A stretch of DNA of 64,000 nucleotides from Chryseobacterium carnipullorum. GTDB lineage: Bacteria; Bacteroidota; Bacteroidia; Flavobacteriales; Weeksellaceae. Shown here piece by piece: positions 15,995 to 23,745 of the stretch; position 1 is the stretch's first letter, and each line of letters opens with the position of its first letter. Position numbers and translations under genes: made by a program. The DNA is taken from NCBI RefSeq assembly GCF_900142785.1, contig NZ_FRCD01000001.1:62001-126000 (forward strand), given 5' to 3'. Under the pieces are notes generated by a model. The model was not told the origin of the DNA, did no database searches, and worked only from the letters and a program-made list of their open reading frames with translations.

Positions 15995-17233
15995 CTATTG
16001 AATTATGCATGCTGCAACGGTAGCATTAGAGGTTTCATCGACCAGAATAGCTGATCCTGTTTTTTTATTACTTACAAAATCATCAAATACAAGAGGCTGT
16101 GCCGTTCGTATGGTCACTTTTGCAATTTCGTTAAGTTTTATTTCGCCTTCAGCCGCTTCTTTTTCCAATGTATTGACATTGATCTTATAATCTATATGTT
16201 TTACAACTGCTTTCAGCTGTCTGCTGTGATGTTGTATCAGATATTTATTGCCCGGCTGCAATGCTTTATGATCGAGCCAGCAAAGTAATACTTCCACTTC
16301 TTTTTCAACTGAAGGAAGTTCTTCTGCCGCAGCGAATACATCTCCTCTGCTAATATCGATATCGTCTGTGACCTGAATTAAGACCGGTTGCCCCTCAAAG
16401 GCTTGCTGAACCTCGCCTACATTCACTTCTATGGTTGCAATTTCAGTAATCATTCCTGCCGGAAGTACTGCTATTTTATCTCCTTTCTGAAAACTTCCGC
16501 TGATGATCTGTCCGGCGTATCCACGGTAATCATGCAGTTCCTCAGTCTGAGGCCGGATGACGTACTGTACCTGGAAGCGGCTGCCGCTGTTTTGCTCCTG
16601 ATCAAGCTGTATTTCTTCAAGATATTCCAGAAGGGAACTTCCCTGATACCATGCTGTAGCAGATGACAAGGACACAATATTATCTCCTTTCAATGCAGAA
16701 ATGGGGAAATAGGTAACATCATCTAACCCAAGACCTTCTGCCATTTTAGCGTACTCTGCTTTTATGGTTTCAAAAACATCTTCGGAATAGTCTACCATGT
16801 CCATTTTGTTGATCGCAACGGCCACTTTTTTGAGCTTAAGCAATGAAGCAATAATAGAATGCCTTCTCGTCTGTTCAATGACTCCTTTACGGGCATCAAT
16901 GAGAATGACCATGAGGTCTGAATTAGAAGCTCCGGTAATCATGTTTCGTGTGTACTGGACATGCCCCGGAGCATCTGCAATAATAAATTTTCTTTTTGAT
17001 GTCGAAAAGTATCTGTAAGCGACATCAATCGTGATTCCCTGTTCTCTTTCTGCACGGAGCCCATCCGTTAAAAGAGCCAGGTCTACCCCATCATCATTTT
17101 TGTTTTTAGAGTGTTTTTCCAGAACTTCCAGCTGGTCCTGCAAAATGCTTTTGCTATCGTAAAGCAGTCTTCCGATGAGGGTGCTTTTCCCATCATCTAC
17201 GCTTCCTGCTGTTATCAATCTTAATATATCCAC
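15995..17233 (-). CDS. cysN: Sulfate adenylyltransferase subunit 1 (GTPase)
   Basis: The regulatory GTPase of ATP sulfurylase, which uses GTP hydrolysis to drive APS formation by CysD. GTPase motifs are GSVDDGKST (G1), DAPGH (G3) and NKMD (G4), followed by EF-Tu-like beta-barrel domains. I place the start at the GTG at 17233, giving MDILRLITAGSVDDGKST and 412 residues, because the reading frame further upstream adds 16 residues not seen in the family. There is no fused APS kinase domain, unlike CysNC proteins. A 124-base spacer with an inverted repeat separates it from cysD. Confidence 0.93.
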   Translation of the reverse strand: MDILRLITAGSVDDGKSTLIGRLLYDSKSILQDQLEVLEKHSKNKNDDGVDLALLTDGLRAEREQGITIDVAYRYFSTSKRKFIIADAPGHVQYTRNMITGASNSDLMVILIDARKGVIEQTRRHSIIASLLKLKKVAVAINKMDMVDYSEDVFETIKAEYAKMAEGLGLDDVTYFPISALKGDNIVSLSSATAWYQGSSLLEYLEEIQLDQEQNSGSRFQVQYVIRPQTEELHDYRGYAGQIISGSFQKGDKIAVLPAGMITEIATIEVNVGEVQQAFEGQPVLIQVTDDIDISRGDVFAAAEELPSVEKEVEVLLCWLDHKALQPGNKYLIQHHSRQLKAVVKHIDYKINVNTLEKEAAEGEIKLNEIAKVTIRTAQPLVFDDFVSNKKTGSAILVDETSNATVAACIIQ

Positions 17234-17272
17234 GAGTTTTTTGTTATAAATGATTAATGATGATTGATTAAT

Positions 17273-17352
17273 GACGAGCAATAAGTAATGGGTAATTTAT
17301 TGACTATTAATGTTTTACACATTGCATTATTACAAAGTACTCATTGCTCATC
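17273..17352. repeat. Imperfect inverted repeat between cysD and cysN
   Basis: GACGAGCAATAAGTAATG (from 17273) pairs imperfectly with GTACTCATTGCTCATC (ending 17352). The left flank is made of short direct repeats of ATGATTAATGATTGATTAATGA type. It is the only long spacer inside the cluster and looks like an interspersed palindromic element rather than a terminator, since no T-tract follows on the minus strand. Confidence 0.55.
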
Positions 17353-17357
17353 CCCTA

Positions 17358-18266
17358 TTAAAAGTAGCCTCCTTTTTTGCGGTCTTCCATGGCGGCTTCG
17401 GTTACCCTGTCATCAATTCTGGTTTCACCTCTTTCCGATATCCTGGTGGCCACAATTTCTTCAATCACTCTATCCACTGTAGCGGCTTCTGATTCCACTG
17501 CCGCCGTGCAGGTCATATCTCCTACGGTCCTATATCTTATTTTTTTTATGGTAACGATATCGTCTTCTTCCAGTGCAGCGTGTTCAGAATTGGCAATCCA
17601 CTGTCCGTTGAGGTCTACCACTTCTCTTTCGTGCGAAAAGTAAATGGAAGGCAAGGCTATATTTTCCCGTCGGATATAGTTCCAGACATCAAGTTCTGTC
17701 CAGTTGCTGATGGGGAACACCCTTACATTCTCTCCTTTATGAATTTTTCCATTAAAAATATTCCACAGCTCCGGGCGCTGAAGCTTGGGATCCCATTGTC
17801 CGAATTCATCACGAACAGAGAATATTCTTTCTTTTGCACGGGCTTTTTCTTCATCTCTTCTAGCCCCGCCGATGCAGGCATCAAACTCGAATTCTTCAAT
17901 CGTGTCAAGAAGAGTAAAGGTCTGCAGCCAGTTCCGGCTTGGAAATTTGCCTTTAGGCTCTGTCAGTTTTTTTTTGTTAATGGTATCTTCCACTTTTCTT
18001 ACTACAAGATCTACATCCAATTCGGAAGCAAGCTGATCTCTGAAGCTTAAAACTTCCGGAAAGTTGTGTCCGGTATCCACATGAACAAACTTGAATGGAA
18101 TTTTTCCATAAGGAAATGCTTTTGCGGCCAGATGCGCCAGTACAATACTGTCTTTCCCCCCACTGAACAGTAAAGCCGGACGTTCAAACTGTCCTGCCAC
18201 TTCCCGTAAAATGTAGATGGACTCAGCTTCTAACTGATCTAAATAGTTTAAATGATATAATGACAT
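17358..18266 (-). CDS. cysD: Sulfate adenylyltransferase subunit 2
   Basis: The 302-residue catalytic subunit of ATP sulfurylase, forming APS from ATP and sulfate. The PP-loop is SGGKDSIVLAHL (about residues 35-46). The family stretches VDTGHNFPEVLSFRD, GGARRDEEKARAKERIFS and NWTELDVWNYI are present. The C-terminal tail (MEDRKKGGYF) is the normal end of CysD. It lies 10 bases behind cysH and works with CysN. Confidence 0.96.
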   Translation of the reverse strand: MSLYHLNYLDQLEAESIYILREVAGQFERPALLFSGGKDSIVLAHLAAKAFPYGKIPFKFVHVDTGHNFPEVLSFRDQLASELDVDLVVRKVEDTINKKKLTEPKGKFPSRNWLQTFTLLDTIEEFEFDACIGGARRDEEKARAKERIFSVRDEFGQWDPKLQRPELWNIFNGKIHKGENVRVFPISNWTELDVWNYIRRENIALPSIYFSHEREVVDLNGQWIANSEHAALEEDDIVTIKKIRYRTVGDMTCTAAVESEAATVDRVIEEIVATRISERGETRIDDRVTEAAMEDRKKGGYF

Positions 18267-18276
18267 ATTTTATTTT

Positions 18277-18990
18277 TTATTGATGAACATGTAAGCCGCA
18301 TTCTTTCTTATCAGCATCTTCCCACCACCATCGGCCGGCTCTGAAATCTTCGCCTTCTTTAATCGCTCTTGTACAGGGTTCACATCCGATGCTTACAAAT
18401 CCTTTTTTGTGAAGGTGATTGTAAGGAAGGTGATTCGTTTTAACATAATCTGTAACCTGTTCTGTGGTCCAGTGAAGGATGGGATGAAATTTGATGATCT
18501 GATGATCCGGATCCCATTCCAGCTGCGGCATTTCTTTTCTGCCGGCGGAATGTTCAGACCTTAATCCTGTGATCCAAACCTTATATCCATTAAGTGCTTT
18601 TTTCAAAGGAATAACTTTTCGGATATTGCAGCAGGCTTTTCTCTGTTCTACAGATTGATAAAAGGAATCGGGTCCGTTTTCTGAAACAAATTGCTGCAGT
18701 GATTCCGGATCCGGATAATAGGCCTTAATATTCTTTTTGAAGAATGCTCTGGAGGAAGTCCAGGTTTCATAGGTTTGCTCAAAAAGTCTTCCTGTATCGA
18801 GGGTGAAAATATCAATATTCAGGTTTTTTATGAGATGAGTCACGACCTGATCTTCATAACTGAAGCTGGTAGAAAAGATGACTTCACCAGGGAACCGGCT
18901 GGCAAGAATTTCTAAAAAACCATCATTGAAAGCACCTTCAGAGGCCTTTTCAAACAATTCATCGAATTCTATTTTCAGGGTATTTTCCAT
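18277..18990 (-). CDS. cysH: APS/PAPS reductase with iron-sulfur cluster motif
   Basis: A 237-residue thiol-dependent reductase that makes sulfite. It has C120-C121 (QRKACCNIRK) and C203/C206 (GCEPC), the four cluster ligands of APS-reducing enzymes, plus C231 in KKECGLHVH, the redox cysteine. I start it at the ATG at 18990; a TTG two codons earlier is also in frame but does not fit as well. No APS kinase gene (cysC) is in the cluster, which agrees with direct use of APS. It is the first structural gene behind the candidate operator. Confidence 0.93.
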   Translation of the reverse strand: MENTLKIEFDELFEKASEGAFNDGFLEILASRFPGEVIFSTSFSYEDQVVTHLIKNLNIDIFTLDTGRLFEQTYETWTSSRAFFKKNIKAYYPDPESLQQFVSENGPDSFYQSVEQRKACCNIRKVIPLKKALNGYKVWITGLRSEHSAGRKEMPQLEWDPDHQIIKFHPILHWTTEQVTDYVKTNHLPYNHLHKKGFVSIGCEPCTRAIKEGEDFRAGRWWWEDADKKECGLHVHQ

Positions 18991-19012
18991 TTGCAATTGA
19001 AATTAACTCCTG

Positions 19013-19045
19013 CAAATATATATAAATCCTATTTATCCTACCAAA
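19013..19045 (-). promoter_or_regulatory. Bacteroidota-type promoter of the cysH operon
   Basis: On the minus strand, TTTG (19045-19042) is followed after 21 bases by TATATTTG (19020-19013), matching the -33 TTG / -7 TAnnTTTG consensus with normal spacing. The ATG of cysH lies 22 bases beyond the -7 element. Confidence 0.65.
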
Positions 19046-19055
19046 TTAGTAGGAT
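19035..19055. promoter_or_regulatory. Palindromic candidate Rrf2 operator over the -33 element
   Basis: Perfect 7-bp arms ATCCTAC (19035-19041) and GTAGGAT (19049-19055) flank a 7-base centre that contains the -33 TTTG of the cysH promoter. Binding there would block RNA polymerase. The adjacent Rrf2-family gene is the obvious candidate binder. This is inferred from position and symmetry. Confidence 0.6.
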
Positions 19056-19074
19056 ATAAAAATTAAAAAAAATT

Positions 19075-19491
19075 TCAGCTGTTTTTTATAAAAGAAGTAA
19101 GGGTCGCTTCCATCATGCTTTTTCTTGTCTTTTCTCTGACGATCATGAGTTCATTTCTGAGATAGCATGTTGCCTCATCGACGCAATCATCGCAAGGTTC
19201 ATAAAAATTTAAAGATATACATGGAGTCAGGGCAATCGGCCCTTCGAAAATACGGTAAATATCTGCCAACGAAACATCGTCAGGTGACTTCAGGAGATAA
19301 TATCCACCAGCGGTTCCTTGTTTGCTGTTGACCAACTTGGCTCTTTTTAGTTCAAGAAGGATCTGTTCTAAAAATTTTTTGGAAATATTCTCATCCTGTG
19401 CAATAACAGCCGTTGACAAAAATCCCTGATTGTAGTTTCTTGCCAATCTAACCATTGCTTTTAAAGCATATTTGCAACGTTTGGACATCAT
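19075..19491 (-). CDS. Rrf2-family transcriptional regulator of the sulfur cluster
   Basis: A 138-residue Rrf2 protein with a winged helix (about 1-65: KYALKAMVRLA, NISKKFLEQILLELKRAKLVNSKQGTAGGYYL) and a dimerisation helix. Four cysteines lie at C91, C100, C103 and C109, a spacing compatible with Fe-S or thiol sensing as in IscR/NsrR-type members. Its place just upstream of cysH, with a palindrome in the 84-base spacer, suggests it represses sulfate assimilation when cysteine or sulfide is plentiful, as CymR does in Bacillus. The effector is unknown. Start at either of two adjacent ATG codons. Confidence 0.85.
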   Translation of the reverse strand: MMSKRCKYALKAMVRLARNYNQGFLSTAVIAQDENISKKFLEQILLELKRAKLVNSKQGTAGGYYLLKSPDDVSLADIYRIFEGPIALTPCISLNFYEPCDDCVDEATCYLRNELMIVREKTRKSMMEATLTSFIKNS

Positions 19492-19623
19492 AATTCACGC
19501 AAGTTATGATAATTTATTTGATTAACGAAATTGCGGTTTGAGATTAAAAAAATGAATCTCCTTTAACGACTGAAAATGCACCAGAAAGATATCCTAAATT
19601 CCAGATTTGAAAAATTTACATTG

Positions 19624-19631
19624 TATATTTG
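19624..19631 (+). promoter_or_regulatory. Probable -7 element of pepT
   Basis: TATATTTG, matching TAnnTTTG, lies 17 bases before the pepT ATG. TTTG at 19606-19609 is at a short spacing of 14 bases, so the -33 assignment is weak. Confidence 0.4.
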
Positions 19632-19648
19632 TTGGAAATTTATGATCG

Positions 19649-20896
19649 ATGAGTATAATAGAATTCAACCCATTGTGGAAAGAGAAATTACTGAACCGTT
19701 TTCTTACGTATGTAAAAATATATTCAACAAGTGATGCTGAAAGCGAAGCAACCCCTTCTACTCCGAGACAGTGGGATATTGCCAACCATATTGCTGAGGA
19801 ACTCAAAACAATTGGTTTAGAAAATGTTTCCATTGATGAACATGGCTATATTATGGGATATGTTCCTTCTAATGTAGAAAATGATAAGAGGCCAACCATA
19901 GGTTTTATTTCGCATTATGATACTTCTCCTGATTTTAGCGGAGAAAACGTAAAACCGCAGATTTGGGAAAACTATGACGGAGGTGATCTTGTTTTAAATG
20001 AAACGACAGGATTTACCCTATCATCCTCAAAATTTGAAAGTTTAAAACAATATACCGGGCAAACACTGATTACTACAGACGGAAACACCCTTCTTGGCGC
20101 AGATGATAAAGCAGGATGTGCAGAAATTGTAACGGCTGCTGAATATCTTATTGCCCACCCGGAAATCAAGCATGGAAGAATTGCTGTAGGATTTACTCCG
20201 GATGAAGAAATCGGAAGAGGTGCCCATAAATTTGATGTCGTTAAATTCGGTGCAGAATGGGCGTATACCATGGATGGTAGTGAAGTTGGAGAACTGGAAT
20301 ATGAAAACTTTAATGCAGCCGGAGCGGTGGTAAAAATCCACGGATTGAGCGTTCACCCGGGTTATGCTTACGGAAAGATGGTCAATGCGGGTCTTTTAGC
20401 CGCTGAATTTATCCAAATGCTTCCGGCGAATGAAACTCCGGCTACGACTAAAGATTTTGATGGATTTTATCATTTAATGGATATTACGGCTGATATTTCT
20501 GAGGCAAAACTTCACTATATCATTCGTGATCATGATGAGGTAAAGTATGAAGCCAGAAAAAAATTCATGGAGGAGAAAGTCGCTGAATTCAACCAAAAAC
20601 ATGGCGAAGGCACTGCGGAAGTGGAGATTAAAGAGCAATACAGAAATATGAAGCAGCAGTTTGAAGGAAAAATGCATATCATCGATCTTGCTGCAAAAGC
20701 GATGAAAGAAGCGAATATTGAGCCTAAAATCAAAGCCATCAGAGGAGGAACAGACGGAGCTCAGTTATCCTATATGGGACTGCCTTGTCCTAATATTTTT
20801 GCCGGAGGAATGAATTTCCACGGACCTTACGAATATGTAGCGCTTGAAAGCATGGAAAAAGCAGTTGAAGTGATCCTTAATATTGTAAAAGCTTAA
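19649..20896 (+). CDS. pepT: Peptidase T (tripeptide aminopeptidase)
   Basis: A 415-residue M20-family metallopeptidase that releases the N-terminal residue of tripeptides in the cytoplasm. The zinc-site residues are visible: H89 and D91 in SHYDTSPD, the bridging Asp in LGADDKAG, the catalytic Glu in PDEEIGRG, and a histidine in AGGMNFHGPYE. The lid domain (about 205-315) with IHGLSVHPGYAYGKMVNAG is present. Length and motifs fit PepT well. It is divergent from the Rrf2 gene and is followed after 5 bases by a small secreted protein gene. Confidence 0.94.
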   Translation: MSIIEFNPLWKEKLLNRFLTYVKIYSTSDAESEATPSTPRQWDIANHIAEELKTIGLENVSIDEHGYIMGYVPSNVENDKRPTIGFISHYDTSPDFSGENVKPQIWENYDGGDLVLNETTGFTLSSSKFESLKQYTGQTLITTDGNTLLGADDKAGCAEIVTAAEYLIAHPEIKHGRIAVGFTPDEEIGRGAHKFDVVKFGAEWAYTMDGSEVGELEYENFNAAGAVVKIHGLSVHPGYAYGKMVNAGLLAAEFIQMLPANETPATTKDFDGFYHLMDITADISEAKLHYIIRDHDEVKYEARKKFMEEKVAEFNQKHGEGTAEVEIKEQYRNMKQQFEGKMHIIDLAAKAMKEANIEPKIKAIRGGTDGAQLSYMGLPCPNIFAGGMNFHGPYEYVALESMEKAVEVILNIVKA

Positions 20897-20901
20897 TTCT
20901 G

Positions 20902-21471
20902 ATGAAAAAACTTTCAGCATTAGCATTTATTTTGATTTTTTCTTTCAGCAGTGCTCAGGTATCTGAATTCCAGAAAGCTGATTCCCGTTATGAAAGAAAA
21001 ATAAAGTCACTGTACAGGAAATATCCGAAGCCTAATGATGAAAGGACTAAACAGGAGTGGCTTCTTACTGAAGAAAAAATATCCGCCTATAAAAATGCAT
21101 TAGAAAAAATTTCAGAGGAAGAAAAGAAAATGATAACGGATGTTCCACCTCCTGTGGTACCTAAAATCACCAAGGAAGCAGCGTATGAAACCGGAAAAGC
21201 TTCTTTCCAGAAACTTTTAACCGAAGCTGTGGATCTTACTTTTCTGAATTTTGCAGTTAATCCTTATAAGATCAATTTAAAATTTACTTTAGACCCGAAG
21301 GGGAATGCTTCTCAGGTAAAGGTAAAGGGTAACAATGAAGATGTGAATGCATTTATAGAGGCCGCTTTTTACCAGATCAGGGACAAAGGAAAATGGAAAC
21401 CCGCCGAATCGAACGGGCGACCTGTTCTCTCTGTGGTCAACCTTCCTTTACAATTAAATTTCAGTAAATAA
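20902..21471 (+). CDS. Secreted protein with TonB-C-like terminal domain
   Basis: A 189-residue protein with a signal peptide (1-19, ending SSAQ), a charged helical stretch (about 22-75), a short proline run (VPPPVVP) and a C-terminal domain (about 110-188). The end, KWKPAESNGRPVLSVVNLPLQLNF, has the W-x-PA-x-xNG-x-P-V pattern of energy-transducer TonB C-termini. There is no membrane anchor, so it is not a working TonB by itself. A periplasmic or surface role is likely; the function is unknown. A related protein is encoded at 48596-49021. A terminator follows. Confidence 0.75.
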   Translation: MKKLSALAFILIFSFSSAQVSEFQKADSRYERKIKSLYRKYPKPNDERTKQEWLLTEEKISAYKNALEKISEEEKKMITDVPPPVVPKITKEAAYETGKASFQKLLTEAVDLTFLNFAVNPYKINLKFTLDPKGNASQVKVKGNNEDVNAFIEAAFYQIRDKGKWKPAESNGRPVLSVVNLPLQLNFSK

Positions 21472-21478
21472 AACAGAT

Positions 21479-21512
21479 CAACCCATTGCAGATGCAGTGG
21501 GTTGTTTCTTTT
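21479..21512 (+). terminator. Rho-independent terminator after the pepT pair
   Basis: Arms CAACCCATTGC (21479-21489) and GCAGTGGGTTG (21494-21504), with one G-T pair, and a 4-base loop are followed by a T-rich tract. Confidence 0.8.
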
Positions 21513-21613
21513 GTGTTGGGACTCCTTATTTCTCACACTGATGAAAAATGGTTGTTTTTTTTTGATTATATTTACCTATACATCAAACTATTAACTTACA
21601 AAATCAATTGATT

Positions 21614-21859
21614 ATGGGAAAAATGAAAAAACTATTAAGAAAGGACCTCTCTACAATCCTTGGGGCAGGTATCAATGGTTGCCATATGAATGGCGACTCT
21701 GCTTACTGCTGGACGGATTGTGAATGTGCATTTGGAAGGGCTTGTGAGATGGATGATGACGGGAATCCGGGAAGATGTGTTTCCGCAGGCGGCGGCGGTG
21801 GAAATCCTGGCGGTGGCGGATGTAATCCTCCTTCTATTTGTGAAGAACAACCTTTTTAA
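21614..21859 (+). CDS. Cys-rich small peptide with double-glycine-like leader
   Basis: An 81-residue peptide (ATG 21614; a second ATG at 21623 also possible). The N-terminus KKLLRKDLSTILGAG resembles the leader pattern of small Chryseobacterium peptides (KKLxRxxLxxIxGG) with GAG in place of GG. After it come eight cysteines: six in about 33 residues (C-x8-C-x3-C-x-C-x6-C-x10-C), a Gly-rich linker, then two more. A knottin-like, disulfide-bonded exported peptide is plausible. No dedicated exporter or modifying enzyme is adjacent. A LytS/LytTR pair lies 0.8 kb downstream. Confidence 0.65.
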   Translation: MGKMKKLLRKDLSTILGAGINGCHMNGDSAYCWTDCECAFGRACEMDDDGNPGRCVSAGGGGGNPGGGGCNPPSICEEQPF

Positions 21860-21868
21860 CAGACATTC

Positions 21869-21897
21869 ATCGGAAGTACCCTCTTCCGATTTTTTTT
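21869..21897 (+). terminator. Rho-independent terminator of the Cys-rich peptide gene
   Basis: Perfect arms ATCGGAAG (21869-21876) and CTTCCGAT (21883-21890), a 6-base loop and seven Ts directly after the stem. Confidence 0.88.
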
Positions 21898-22009
21898 GTT
21901 TTTCAGCTAAAAAAGAGATTCTTGTCAAAGCATCTGTGCTGTTCATCAAATAAAGTTTTATCCGGCTTCTGATCGTTGTTTTTTTGCATGAAATTATTAA
22001 AAGCAATTT

Positions 22010-22606
22010 ATGAAACAGCAGTTTTTAGCATTAAGCTCATTTTTATTATGTATCACGTGTTCCGTAGAAACCCGTGCGCAACAAACCCAAACTTTACACA
22101 TCGGGATAAAAGGGGGTGCCAACTTTACAAAAACCTCAACAGAATCCTCAGCACTGGAAGGGAAATATGGTTTCGGTTATCAGGGGGGAATGATGACCCG
22201 AATGGATATTGGAAGTCTTTATGTACAGGGAGAGGCGCTATTCAACAAAAGAAAGACATCGTATGACACGAAGGACGGAACTTCAGCAAAACTAAGCTGG
22301 AATTCTGTGGACATTCCGGTGGTCATTGGTTATAAATTCTTCAATACCAAAGATTTTAATGTAAGAGCGTTTGCAGGGGGCGTATACAGCTATGCCTTTA
22401 AGAACAATCTTTCCACATCAAAAGCCCTGCAGGAAGGTTTTAAAAGCTTTGACAAATCGAATATCGGAATCACGGGAGGTGTTGGTATAGACTATAAAAA
22501 TTTCACGGCAGACCTAAGGTATGAAACCGGACTTTCAAGCATCAGCAAGGAATTTAAATCTAAACCACACAGCTTTACATTGGGGATTGGATATTTCTTA
22601 TTCTAA
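22010..22606 (+). CDS. Porin-family outer-membrane beta-barrel protein
   Basis: A 198-residue protein with a signal peptide (about 1-23, ending TRAQ) and a small beta-barrel of the OMP_b-brl type. It starts LHIGIKGGANFTKTS and has alternating strands such as SLYVQGEALFNKRKTSYD and FNVRAFAGGVYSYAF. The last strand, HSFTLGIGYFLF, has the terminal Phe used by the BAM machinery. The specific role is unknown. It lies 78 bases ahead of a sensor kinase gene but has its own terminator, so it is a separate transcript. Confidence 0.85.
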   Translation: MKQQFLALSSFLLCITCSVETRAQQTQTLHIGIKGGANFTKTSTESSALEGKYGFGYQGGMMTRMDIGSLYVQGEALFNKRKTSYDTKDGTSAKLSWNSVDIPVVIGYKFFNTKDFNVRAFAGGVYSYAFKNNLSTSKALQEGFKSFDKSNIGITGGVGIDYKNFTADLRYETGLSSISKEFKSKPHSFTLGIGYFLF

Positions 22607-22628
22607 AAACTTAAATTATCTTTACGTG

Positions 22629-22661
22629 TTAGAAACTGCGACCTGCAGTTTCTAATTTTTT
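22629..22661 (+). terminator. Rho-independent terminator of the porin-family gene
   Basis: Perfect 11-bp arms TTAGAAACTGC and GCAGTTTCTAA around a 5-base loop, followed by six Ts. Confidence 0.9.
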
Positions 22662-22683
22662 ATAAATTACCTTACCCTTCTTC

Positions 22684-23745
22684 ATGACAAAACCATTTAT
22701 TTTAAGAGAATATATTTTTGTTAGTCTTTTCTGGCTTGTTTTTGCGGCGGCTGTGTATATCAACTTTCAGGCTAATTCTGACAAACCTTCAGCTGTATTT
22801 CAAACCATTACTCTTGTCATTGCTTCTTTTATTTTCACTCATTTTCTTACGACAAGACTCCTTCCTCATGCTTTGCGGGCAAAAAAGATGAAACTATTTC
22901 TGATTCAGGCAACAGGCGTTATTCTTTTACTGAGCTTTATCTATTCTTTGATCTTCACATATATTGAAGTCAGCTCCAAGAACGAGCTTCCTCACGATTT
23001 TGTTAATCACCTTCCTTTTTTATGGAAAGGATTCTACCTGGCCCTTCCCGCGTCTTTTCTTATCAACGGATCAGCCTGTGGGATCAAATTTTATCAGGAA
23101 CACGGAAGGATAGAACGGGATCATATCCTGCTGCAACAGGCTCATCTGGAAAACCAGCTTAAATTACTGCAAGATCAGATCAACCCCCATGTGGTTTTCA
23201 ACATTCTGAATCATATTCATATTCTGATGAAAACAGATACCCAACTTGCCGATTATCTGCTGCTCAAATTTTCTGATATTTTACGCTATCAGCTTTATCA
23301 TTGCAGTCAAAATCTTGTCCCGCTCGGTCAGGATATTGATCATCTTCAAAATCTTGTGGAAGTGGAAAAATTAAGATGGGGCAATGAGCTTGAGGTGAGT
23401 GCAGATTGGAACATAGGAAATAAAAGATTATCTATTGCTCCTCTCCTGCTGGTTCCTTTCATTGAAAATGCCTTCAAGTATGTTTCCAGATTACCCGGAC
23501 ACAAGGGTTATGTAAAGATTTCCTGCATGGAAAAAGACCGTTTTCTTTTCTTTTATGTTGAAAACTGTTATTCGGAACTGGCCCTCCATAAAAAGAAAGA
23601 AGGTGCTGGTGGAATCGGGCTGCACAATGTACAAAAACGTTTAAAATTACAGTATCCGGATGCTCATGAGCTTACCATTCAGGCAGACCAAAATGTATAC
23701 AAAGTCACTTTAACCTTACAATTATCCGACAATAATGAGCAGTAA
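22684..23745 (+). CDS. LytS/YehU-type sensor histidine kinase
   Basis: A 353-residue membrane kinase. Residues 1 to about 140 hold four hydrophobic segments with short loops. A linker helix leads to the His_kinase domain (about 155-235) with QINPHVVFNILNHIH, phosphoacceptor H169. The ATPase domain (about 255-350) has VPFIENAFKYV (N-box) and GIGLHNVQKRL. No extracellular sensor domain is evident, so the signal is probably sensed in or at the membrane. It overlaps the response regulator gene by 11 bases and the two form a standard pair. Confidence 0.92.
   Translation: MTKPFILREYIFVSLFWLVFAAAVYINFQANSDKPSAVFQTITLVIASFIFTHFLTTRLLPHALRAKKMKLFLIQATGVILLLSFIYSLIFTYIEVSSKNELPHDFVNHLPFLWKGFYLALPASFLINGSACGIKFYQEHGRIERDHILLQQAHLENQLKLLQDQINPHVVFNILNHIHILMKTDTQLADYLLLKFSDILRYQLYHCSQNLVPLGQDIDHLQNLVEVEKLRWGNELEVSADWNIGNKRLSIAPLLLVPFIENAFKYVSRLPGHKGYVKISCMEKDRFLFFYVENCYSELALHKKKEGAGGIGLHNVQKRLKLQYPDAHELTIQADQNVYKVTLTLQLSDNNEQ

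Noticed and set aside
17580..18050. A 156-codon plus-strand frame.
   Set aside because: Antisense to cysD, with no domain and no start signals.
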